Assembly (NCBI GenBank): GCA_017999135.1
Contig: JAGOBT010000224.1
Coordinates: 1 to 5,902, forward strand
Direction: 5' to 3'
Length of the DNA stretch: 5,902 nt
Origin: Burkholderiaceae bacterium
Lineage (GTDB): Bacteria; Pseudomonadota; Gammaproteobacteria; Burkholderiales; Burkholderiaceae_C
Shown: piece by piece, positions 1 through 5,770 of the stretch
Position numbering within the stretch: position 1 is the first letter of the stretch
How the letters are laid out: each line of letters starts with the position of its first letter
Notes under the pieces: model-generated
The model's database searches: none
What the model was told of the DNA's origin: nothing
The model's input: the letters and a program-made list of their open reading frames with translations, nothing else
Made by a program: the position numbers and the translations under genes

Positions 1-287
1 CCACAGGACGCCGAATCGTTCGCCACGAAGTGCTGCCACAGCGCGGCAGTGATGCCGGCCAGCGCGGCCAGCAGCGCCAACCCCGCCGCCAGCCGGCGCA
101 GCAGCAGCCCCGGCAGCAGCAGGCCCAGCAGACCGGCCAGGGCCACCCCCACGAAGAACAGCCGCTGCAGCACGCACCAGGCGCAGGGCATCATGTCCAT
201 GCGGTACTGGGTGTAGAGCGCCGCCCCCACGGCCAGCAGCGGCACCACCACCATGCCGCCCAGCAACAGGCGGGCGGGTGATCTCAT
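1..287 (-). CDS. dsbB: Disulfide bond formation protein DsbB (3' part cut off by window edge)
   Basis: The first 95 residues are present, starting at the ATG at 287-285; the gene runs off the left edge. DsbB is an inner-membrane protein that takes electrons from periplasmic DsbA and passes them to quinone, keeping DsbA oxidised. Visible here: a hydrophobic first helix at about residues 7-25, then the redox pair Cys35-Cys38 in PCAWCVLQR, matching the family's CxxC followed by LQR. Hydrophobic segments follow at about 40-60 and 62-84. The periplasmic stretch WQHFVANDSASC then brings the first cysteine of the second pair (Cys95) exactly at the edge; the partner cysteine lies outside. The common CPLC form is CAWC here. 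No clear Shine-Dalgarno precedes the start, and the RidA-family stop codon is 13 bases upstream, so translation may depend on coupling with that gene. Family membership is near certain; a DsbI-type paralogue cannot be excluded from the fragment. Confidence 0.93.
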   Translation of the reverse strand, partial: MRSPARLLLGGMVVVPLLAVGAALYTQYRMDMMPCAWCVLQRLFFVGVALAGLLGLLLPGLLLRRLAAGLALLAALAGITAALWQHFVANDSASC

Positions 288-300
288 CGGTGCAGCCGGA

Positions 301-756
301 TCACGCCACCTCGGCGATCAACTCGATCTCGACACAGGCCCCCATCGGGATCTGCGCCACGCCGAAGGCGCTGCGGGCATGGGCACCGGCCGGGCCGAAC
401 ACCTGGCCGATCAGCTCGGACGCACCGTTGACCACCAGGTGGTGCTCGGTGAAGGTGGGCGCGCTGTTGACCAGGCCCAGCAGCTTGACGATGCGGGTGA
501 CCTTGTTCAGGTCGCCCACGGCGGCGTGCAGCGTGCCCAGCAGGTCGATGGCGATGGCGCGGGCGGCGGCCTTGCCTTCGTCGGTGGCGGTGCCGTTGCC
601 CAGCTGGCCCACCCAGGGCTTGCCATCGCGCCGGGCGATGTGTCCGGACAGGAAGACCAGGTTGCCGGTGCGTACAAAGGGCACGTAGGCGGCGGCTGGC
701 GTGGACACCGGGGGCAGGCTGATGCCCAGTTCAGTGAGCTTGTCGTAGACGGACAT
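301..756 (-). CDS. RidA/YjgF/UK114 family protein (probable enamine/imine deaminase)
   Basis: A complete 151-residue cytoplasmic protein. Family members usually form trimers with active sites at subunit interfaces. RidA itself hydrolyses reactive 2-aminoacrylate and related enamines/imines made by PLP enzymes, releasing ammonia and a keto acid. Visible family features: VFLSGHIARRDGKPWVGQLG (about 34-53) is the early 'SG' strand region. HARSAFGVAQIP (about 126-137) places Arg128 at the position of the carboxylate-binding Arg105 of E. coli RidA. Fifteen residues later, in CVEIELIAEV, Glu143 matches E. coli Glu120. Both key residues are therefore kept. At 151 residues it is longer than the ~128 of classic RidA, and its N-terminus (MSVYDKLTELGISLPPV) fits the longer subgroup often annotated only as 'RidA family', so the substrate may differ. 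The ATG at 756 is the natural start; it has no Shine-Dalgarno. dsbB follows 13 bases downstream on the same strand. Confidence 0.93.
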   Translation of the reverse strand: MSVYDKLTELGISLPPVSTPAAAYVPFVRTGNLVFLSGHIARRDGKPWVGQLGNGTATDEGKAAARAIAIDLLGTLHAAVGDLNKVTRIVKLLGLVNSAPTFTEHHLVVNGASELIGQVFGPAGAHARSAFGVAQIPMGACVEIELIAEVA

Positions 757-772
757 GGTGGGGGTTTCGGGG

Positions 773-803
773 TTGTTTCAGGGTGGGCCGGCGATCCTAC
801 ACT
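773..803 (+). promoter_or_regulatory. Candidate promoter of comEC giving a leaderless or near-leaderless mRNA
   Basis: A -10-like TACACT lies at 798-803, only six bases before the comEC ATG at 810. Weak -35 candidates are GTTTCA at 775-780 (17-base spacer) or TTGTTT at 773-778 (19-base spacer). A normal distance from -10 to transcription start would put +1 at or beside the A of the ATG. There is no Shine-Dalgarno sequence between 783 and 809, which fits leaderless translation. The hexamers are imperfect (4/6 and 3/6 matches), so this is a prediction from position and composition, not proof. Confidence 0.4.
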
Positions 804-809
804 GGGCCC

Positions 810-3302
810 ATGGCGGCGGGCAGCAACTCAGGGTGGCCTGCAGCCGTGCAGCGGGGCAGGGTCCGCCACCGCCTGGGTGTGCGTGCGGCCGGCTGGCTGG
901 CGGTGGCCAGCGGCCTGGGCTGGTTGCTGGGCCTGGCGCTGCAACTGCAGCAACCGGTGCTGTGGCCGGCCATGGCCCATGCCGGCCTGGTGTTGGCGGC
1001 GCTGGCGGCCGGCTTGGCCGCGTGGCGCCTGCAGCCCTGGCTGTGGCCGCTGGCGCTGCTGCTGCTGGCACTGGGCAGCACCGGCTGGCGGGCCGATGCG
1101 CGGCTGGCGCAACGCCTGCCCCAGGCGCTGGAGGGGCAGGACCTGGTCGTCACCGGCGTGGTGTCCAGCCTGCCGCAGACCGGGCCGGCCGGCACCCGCT
1201 TCCACTTCGACGTGGAAAGCGCCACCCGGCGCGGCCAGCCGGTGGCGCTGCCGCCACGCCTGAGCCTGGGTTGGTACACCCAGTACCGGGACGAGACCTG
1301 GCTGGACGACCCGCGCGACGAACTGCGCGCGGGCCAGCGCTGGCGCCTGCCCTTGCGGCTGAAGCGCCCGCACGGCAGTTTCAATCCGCATGGCTTCGAT
1401 GTCGAACTGCTGTGGTTCGAGCAGGGTGTGGGCGCCGTGGGCTATGTGCGGGTGGTCAAGGGCTGGGAACCCGCCATGCTGCTGGACGCCGCTGCCGGGC
1501 ACCCGGTCGACCGGCTGCGCCAGACGCTGCGCGACCGGCTGCAGCGCGCCGTGGCCGACACCCGCACCGCCGGCGTGCTGGCGGCACTGACCGTGGGCGA
1601 CCAGGCCGCCATCGAGCGGGACGACTGGGAGCTGTTCCGCACCACCGGCATTGCGCACCTGGTCAGCATCAGCGGCGTGCACGTCACCATGTTCGCCTGG
1701 CTCGCCGCCGCGCTGGCCGGCGGGGCCTGGCGCCGCAGCCCGCGCGCCATGCGCTGGCTGCCTGCACCCACCGCGGCGCGCTGGCTCGGCCTGGCGGCGG
1801 CCGCCGGCTATGCGCTGCTGGCCGGCTGGGGCGTGCCGGCCCAGCGCACCGTGCTGATGCTGGCCGTGGCGGTGGTGTTGCGCAGTGCCGGCTGGCGCTG
1901 GCCCTGGGCGCTGGTGCTGCTGGCGGCGGCGGTGGTGGTGACGGCGGTCGACCCCTGGGCCTTGCTGCAGCCGGGGTTCTGGCTGTCGTTCACCGCCGTG
2001 GCCCTGCTGATGGCCAGCGAGCCGGCTGCCGGGGCACCGCCCCCTGGCCCTGGCCCGCGCGGCCTGCTGGCCGGGCACCTGCGCGCCCAGGCCGTGGCCA
2101 CGCTGGGGCTGGCGCCCTTGTCGCTGGTCTTCTTCCAGCAATTCAGCGCCGTGGGTGTGCTGGCCAACCTGGTGGCGATTCCGTTGGTCACGCTGCTGAT
2201 CACGCCGCTGGCCCTGGCCGGCATGCTGGTGCCCGGGCTGTGGGCAGTGTCAGCCTGGTTGGTGCAGGCGCTGGTCTGGGGCCTGGGCTGGCTGGCCCAG
2301 GTGCCGCTGGCGGTGTGGCAGGTGCCGGCCGCGCCCGGCTGGCTGGTGGTTGCCGCAGCGCTGGGCGCGGCCGTGGCGGTGCTGCCCGCGCCCTGGGCCT
2401 GGCGCTGGCTGGCCCTGCCACTGGTGCTTCCGCTGCTGTGGCCGCCGCTGGACCGCCCGGCACCGGGCCAGTTCAGCGTGCTGGCGGCCGACGTGGGGCA
2501 GGGCACGGCGCTGCTGCTGCGCACCCGCCACCACTTGCTGGTGTACGACGCCGGGCCGCTGTATTCGCGTGAGAGCGACGCCGCCCAGCGCGTGCTGCTG
2601 CCGCTGCTGCGCGCCCGCGGCGACGGGCCGATCGACCTGCTGATGCTGAGCCACCGCGACACCGACCATGTCGGCGGTGCCGCCAGCCTGCTGGCGGCGC
2701 ACCCGGTGCGTGCGCTCAGCAGCTCGCTGGAGCCGGGCCATCCGTTGCTGGGTCAGGGCTTGGCGCACACGCCGTGCCGCGCCGGCCAGGCCTGGACCTG
2801 GGACGGCGTGCAGTTCAGCGTGCTGCACCCCACGCCCGACGACGTGGCCTTCGCCGGCAAGCCGAATGCCGTGTCCTGCGTGCTGCGGGTGCAGGATGCG
2901 CAGGGCCGCAGCCTGCTGATCACCGGCGACATCGAAGCCGCGCAGGAGGCGGCGCTGCTGCGGCGCACCGGCGCGGCGCTGGCCAGCACCATGCTGGTGG
3001 TGCCGCACCACGGCAGCCGCACCTCGTCGACCGCCGACTTCCTGGATGCGGTGCAGCCACGGCTGGCCGTGGTGCAGGCCGGCTACCGCAGCCGCTTCGG
3101 CCACCCGGCGCCCGACGTGCTGGCCCGCTATGCCGAGCGGCGGATCGATGTGGTTCGTACGGATGGTTGTGGTGCATGGCTGTGGCACGATGGTGCGGGC
3201 GCATGCACCCGCGACGTGCGCCGCCGCTACTGGCACGCGGCTGCGCCCGTGGGTGGTGCGAATGTTGCTAACTCGTCAGGGCCAGGAGCCCCTTCCCCAT
3301 GA
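810..3302 (+). CDS. comEC: DNA internalization-related competence protein ComEC/Rec2
   Basis: A complete 830-residue inner-membrane protein that carries single-stranded DNA into the cytoplasm during natural transformation. Three regions are visible in order. First, an N-terminal DUF4131-type part (about 20-190) has three hydrophobic helices and then a soluble domain. Next, the Competence membrane domain (about 245-520) contains HLVSISGVHVTMF at 283-295, the family's HLxxISGxHV signature, and many hydrophobic helices. Last is a C-terminal metallo-beta-lactamase-like domain (about 555-795) with DVGQG at 561-565, the metal-binding motif SHRDTDH at 614-620, TGD ending at Asp707 and PHHGS at 732-736. 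All metal-ligand motifs are intact, so the nuclease domain looks functional. I chose ATG 810 over GTG 783 because 783-809 holds the probable promoter and lacks a ribosome site. The final ~17 residues show atypical codons and no recognisable conservation. The stop overlaps the next start by ATGA. Whether the host is naturally transformable cannot be judged from this gene alone. Confidence 0.95.
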   Translation: MAAGSNSGWPAAVQRGRVRHRLGVRAAGWLAVASGLGWLLGLALQLQQPVLWPAMAHAGLVLAALAAGLAAWRLQPWLWPLALLLLALGSTGWRADARLAQRLPQALEGQDLVVTGVVSSLPQTGPAGTRFHFDVESATRRGQPVALPPRLSLGWYTQYRDETWLDDPRDELRAGQRWRLPLRLKRPHGSFNPHGFDVELLWFEQGVGAVGYVRVVKGWEPAMLLDAAAGHPVDRLRQTLRDRLQRAVADTRTAGVLAALTVGDQAAIERDDWELFRTTGIAHLVSISGVHVTMFAWLAAALAGGAWRRSPRAMRWLPAPTAARWLGLAAAAGYALLAGWGVPAQRTVLMLAVAVVLRSAGWRWPWALVLLAAAVVVTAVDPWALLQPGFWLSFTAVALLMASEPAAGAPPPGPGPRGLLAGHLRAQAVATLGLAPLSLVFFQQFSAVGVLANLVAIPLVTLLITPLALAGMLVPGLWAVSAWLVQALVWGLGWLAQVPLAVWQVPAAPGWLVVAAALGAAVAVLPAPWAWRWLALPLVLPLLWPPLDRPAPGQFSVLAADVGQGTALLLRTRHHLLVYDAGPLYSRESDAAQRVLLPLLRARGDGPIDLLMLSHRDTDHVGGAASLLAAHPVRALSSSLEPGHPLLGQGLAHTPCRAGQAWTWDGVQFSVLHPTPDDVAFAGKPNAVSCVLRVQDAQGRSLLITGDIEAAQEAALLRRTGAALASTMLVVPHHGSRTSSTADFLDAVQPRLAVVQAGYRSRFGHPAPDVLARYAERRIDVVRTDGCGAWLWHDGAGACTRDVRRRYWHAAAPVGGANVANSSGPGAPSP
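3254..3269 (+). promoter_or_regulatory. Candidate sigma-54 (-24/-12) promoter of the ATP-grasp/alpha-E/transglutaminase operon
   Basis: TGGTGCG at 3254-3260, four bases, then TTGCT at 3265-3269, matches the sigma-54 consensus TGGCACG-N4-TTGCW. The essential GG (3255-3256) and GC (3267-3268) are exactly ten bases apart. With C3268 as -12, transcription would start near 3280, leaving a 19-base leader that contains AGGAG at 3284-3288 before the ATG at 3299. It lies in the poorly conserved tail of comEC, where codon use is abnormal. The -24 block differs from consensus at two of seven positions, and no activator site has been proven, so confidence is moderate. Confidence 0.42.
3284..3288 (+). promoter_or_regulatory. 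Shine-Dalgarno of the ATP-grasp gene
   Basis: AGGAG ends ten bases before the ATG at 3299. It fixes that start and shows that the gene can be translated on its own initiation site, in addition to any coupling through the ATGA overlap with the comEC stop. Confidence 0.7.
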
Positions 3303-4735
3303 AACCTTCCTTTGACGAAATGCAGGCCGGTGCTGGCGCGGTGCGACCGCACTACAGCGGCTTCGACCGCTGGCTGCAACAGCAACCGCGTGAACTGATG
3401 GCCGCCCGCCGCGACGAGGCGGAGATGATCTTCCGCCGCGTCGGCATCACCTTCGCCGTCTACGGCGCCAAGGATGAAGACGGCGCCGGCACCGAGCGGC
3501 TGATTCCGTTCGACGTGATCCCGCGCATCATCCCCAGCGACGAGTGGGCCCGCATGCAGCAGGGCCTGGCCCAGCGGGTGAAGGCGCTCAACAGCTTCCT
3601 GCACGACGTCTACCACGGGCAGGAGATCCTGAAGGCCGGCGTGGTGCCGGCCGAGCAGGTGCTGAAGAACGCCCAGTTCCGGCCCGAGATGATGGGCGTG
3701 GACCTGCCGGGCCAGATCTATTCGCACATCGCCGGCATCGACATCGTGCGCGCCGCCCAGCCCGACGGCAGCGGTACCTACTACGTGCTGGAAGACAACC
3801 TGCGCGTGCCCAGCGGCGTGAGCTACATGCTCGAGAACCGCAAGATGATGATGCGGCTGTTCCCCGAGCTGTTTGCCCAGCACCGGGTGGCGCCGGTGGC
3901 GCATTACCCCGACCTGCTGCTGGAAACCCTGCGGGATGTGGCACCGGCCGGCGTCAACGACCCGACGGTGGTGGTGCTGACGCCCGGCATGTACAACAGC
4001 GCCTACTTCGAGCATGCCTTCCTGGCCCAGCAGATGGGCGTGGAGCTGGTGGAAGGGCAGGACCTGTTCGTCAAGGACAACTTCGTCTACATGCGCACCA
4101 CCCAGGGCCCACGCCGGGTGGACGTGGTCTACCGCCGGGTGGACGACGACTTCCTCGACCCCAAGGCCTTCCGGCCCGACAGCACGCTGGGCTGCGCCGG
4201 GCTGCTGGACGTCTACCGCAAGGGCAACATCAGCCTGTGCAACGCCATCGGCACCGGCGTGGCGGACGACAAGTCGATCTATCCGTATGTGCCGAAGATG
4301 GTCGAGTTCTACCTCGGCGAGAAGCCGATCCTGGAGAACGTGCCCACCTACCTGTGCCGCGAGGCCGACGACCTGAAGTATGTGCTCGACCACCTGCCCG
4401 AGTTGGTGGTGAAGGAAGTGCACGGCGCCGGCGGCTACGGCATGCTGGTCGGCCCGGCATCCACCAAGGCCGAGATCGCCGAGTTCCGCGAGGTGCTGCT
4501 GGCCCGGCCCAGCAACTACATCGCCCAGCCCACGCTGGCACTGAGCACCACGCCCACCTTCGTGGAAAGCGGCGTGGCCCCGCGCCACATCGACCTGCGG
4601 CCCTTCGTGCTGACGGGCAAGAACGTGCAGATGGTGCCGGGCGGGCTGACCCGCGTGGCGCTGAAGGAGGGCTCGCTGGTGGTCAACAGCAGCCAGGGCG
4701 GCGGCACCAAGGACACCTGGGTGCTGGAAGCCTGA
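3299..4735 (+). CDS. Circularly permuted type 2 ATP-grasp protein (predicted amide-bond ligase, COG2308/DUF404-DUF407)
   Basis: A complete 478-residue soluble protein of normal length for the family. ATP-grasp enzymes activate a carboxylate as acyl-phosphate and join it to an amine. In this family the domain order is circularly permuted, and a peptide or amino-acid ligase role is predicted but the substrate is unknown. Visible blocks: PFDVIPRIIPSDEW (70-83); a Gly-rich loop region with YYVLEDNLRVPSGVSYM (161-177), including EDN 165-167, Arg169 and PSG 171-173; VLTPGMYNSAYFEH (226-239); VDVVYRRVDDDF (274-285); the nucleotide-binding-like VKEVHGAGGYGM (371-382, Lys372, Glu373, Gly-rich turn); HIDLRPFVL (430-438); and the C-terminal SSQGGGTKDTW (464-474). 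No signal peptide or membrane helix is seen. The ATG overlaps the comEC stop and has an AGGAG site. The alpha-E gene follows after 20 bases, the usual family partnership. Confidence 0.94.
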   Translation: MKPSFDEMQAGAGAVRPHYSGFDRWLQQQPRELMAARRDEAEMIFRRVGITFAVYGAKDEDGAGTERLIPFDVIPRIIPSDEWARMQQGLAQRVKALNSFLHDVYHGQEILKAGVVPAEQVLKNAQFRPEMMGVDLPGQIYSHIAGIDIVRAAQPDGSGTYYVLEDNLRVPSGVSYMLENRKMMMRLFPELFAQHRVAPVAHYPDLLLETLRDVAPAGVNDPTVVVLTPGMYNSAYFEHAFLAQQMGVELVEGQDLFVKDNFVYMRTTQGPRRVDVVYRRVDDDFLDPKAFRPDSTLGCAGLLDVYRKGNISLCNAIGTGVADDKSIYPYVPKMVEFYLGEKPILENVPTYLCREADDLKYVLDHLPELVVKEVHGAGGYGMLVGPASTKAEIAEFREVLLARPSNYIAQPTLALSTTPTFVESGVAPRHIDLRPFVLTGKNVQMVPGGLTRVALKEGSLVVNSSQGGGTKDTWVLEA

Positions 4736-4755
4736 CAACGAGGGAACACAACAAC

Positions 4756-5712
4756 ATGCTGTCAAGAACCGCTGATCACCTGTTCTGGATGAGCCGCTAC
4801 ATGGAGCGGGCCGAGAACACCGCCCGCATGCTCGATGTGAACTACCAGACCTCGCTGCTGCCGCAGTCGGCCGACCGGGCCGAAGAGGGCTGGGCCGGCG
4901 TGCTGGGCATTTCGGAGCTGACCTGGTCGTTCCACCAGAAGCACGACGCAGTGAATGCCGCCAACGTCATGGACTTCATGGTGCGCGACGCCAGCAATCC
5001 GTCGTCCATCGTCTCGTGCCTGCACGCCGCGCGCGAGAACGCCCGTGCCGTGCGCGGCACCCTCACCACCGAACTGTTCGAGACCACCAACCAGACCTGG
5101 CTGGAATTCAACCGCATGCTCAAGAGCGACGCCTTCGAGCGCGACCCGGCGGCGTTGTTCGAATGGGTGAAGTTCCGCTCGCACCTGAGCCGGGGTGTCA
5201 GCGTGGGCACCATGCTGCAGGACGAATCGCTGCACTTCATCCGCATCGGCACCTTCCTGGAGCGGGCCGACAACACTGCCCGCCTGCTGGATGTGAAGTT
5301 CCATGCCCTGGCCGGCGACTACTTCGGCACCTGGGCCGACGACAGCGCGCCCGAAGTCGACTTCTACCACTGGAGCGCCATCCTCCGGTCGGTGTCCGGC
5401 TTCGAGATCTACCGCAAGGTCTACCGCAACGTGATCCGCCCCGACAAGGTGGCCGAGCTGCTGATCCTGCGGCCCGACATGCCGCGCAGCCTGGCCGCCT
5501 GCATGAACGAGGTGGTGGCCAACCTCGACCTGGTGGCCAACGCCCAGAGCGGTGAAACCCGCCGCCGCGCCGGCCGGCTGCGCAGTGACCTGCAGTTCGG
5601 CCGCATCGACGAGATCCTGGCCACCGGTCTGCACGCCTTTCTCACCCAGTTCCTGGACCGCGTCAACGACATCGGCGCGGGCATCAGCCGCGACTTCCTC
5701 GTCCCTGCCTGA
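4756..5712 (+). CDS. Alpha-E domain protein (COG2307/DUF403)
   Basis: A complete 318-residue, mostly alpha-helical soluble protein of typical length. The family is named for conserved glutamates in a helical fold. Its biochemical role is unknown; its near-constant pairing with circularly permuted ATP-grasp proteins suggests it is part of the ligation reaction or binds its substrate. Family hallmarks: the start MLSRTADHLFWMSRYMERAE, AENTARMLDV (19-28), LHAARENARAVR (89-100), and a second ERADNTARLLDV (169-180) that mirrors the first, implying an internal duplication. The C-terminal half contains ILRPDMPRSLAACM (237-250) and RAGRLRSDL (271-279). A longer in-frame reading extends far upstream inside the ATP-grasp gene, but the conserved start and the GAGGGA ribosome site at 4740-4745 (10 bases before the ATG) support 4756. 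The gene is co-directional with the ATP-grasp gene and very likely in the same operon. No signal peptide is seen, so it is probably cytoplasmic. Confidence 0.94.
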   Translation: MLSRTADHLFWMSRYMERAENTARMLDVNYQTSLLPQSADRAEEGWAGVLGISELTWSFHQKHDAVNAANVMDFMVRDASNPSSIVSCLHAARENARAVRGTLTTELFETTNQTWLEFNRMLKSDAFERDPAALFEWVKFRSHLSRGVSVGTMLQDESLHFIRIGTFLERADNTARLLDVKFHALAGDYFGTWADDSAPEVDFYHWSAILRSVSGFEIYRKVYRNVIRPDKVAELLILRPDMPRSLAACMNEVVANLDLVANAQSGETRRRAGRLRSDLQFGRIDEILATGLHAFLTQFLDRVNDIGAGISRDFLVPA

Positions 5713-5732
5713 TCCCAGTCCCGCAGGCGACA

Positions 5733-5749
5733 ATGCTGCGGCGCAGCAT
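5733..5749 (+). other. Perfect inverted repeat / small hairpin before the transglutaminase gene
   Basis: ATGCTGC at 5733-5739 and GCAGCAT at 5743-5749 form a perfect 7-bp stem with a three-base loop (GGC). Three outer pairs (5727-5729 with 5750-5752) are possible across a bulge. No U-run follows, so it is not a classic intrinsic terminator. Possible roles are mRNA processing, partial attenuation between the alpha-E and transglutaminase genes, or a protein-binding palindrome. The structure is seen directly; its role is unknown. Confidence 0.5.
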
Positions 5750-5770
5750 CGCATTCTCTGAAAGCACACC

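Noticed and set aside
783..809. GTG at 783 as comEC start
   Set aside because: It would encode nine non-conserved residues, lacks a Shine-Dalgarno and lies over the candidate promoter; ATG 810 is better.
900..2500. Many CTG/CTGGC-rich short repeats in comEC
   Set aside because: They encode Leu/Ala-rich membrane helices with the preferred Leu codon CTG; no regular period or unit length indicates a true repeat array.
253..2572. Long plus-strand frames in other registers over the ridA-family and comEC genes (253-1263 and 755-2572)
   Set aside because: Ala/Gly/Arg/Trp-rich shadow translations without domains, overlapping genes with clear motifs.
3171..3209. NtrC-type enhancer site from GTGC/GCAC repeats
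   Set aside because: The repeat spacing and orientation do not match the NtrC pattern GCACC-N5-GGTGC, so I kept it only as an unnamed repeat cluster.
828..3236. Long minus-strand frames opposite comEC (for example 828-2141, 1808-2662 and 2250-3236)
   Set aside because: Compositional shadows of the GC-rich comEC gene; Gln/His/Ala/Gly-rich and with no conserved features or sensible starts.
3183..3246. Two TGGCACG copies (3183-3189 and 3231-3237), each followed by a GC, that resemble sigma-54 -24 elements
   Set aside because: The GG-to-GC distance is nine bases, not the required ten, in both cases, and both encode Trp-His within the ComEC protein.
3544..4755. Upstream in-frame extension of the alpha-E gene, which would give a 722-residue protein
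   Set aside because: The extension is a shifted-frame reading of the ATP-grasp gene with low-complexity sequence; the conserved alpha-E N-terminus and a ribosome site support a start at 4756.
3227..4765. A 512-codon open frame on the minus strand opposite the ATP-grasp gene
   Set aside because: It is rich in His, Gln, Val and Ala with no recognisable domain, typical of the antisense of a GC-rich gene, and the plus-strand protein has unmistakable family motifs.
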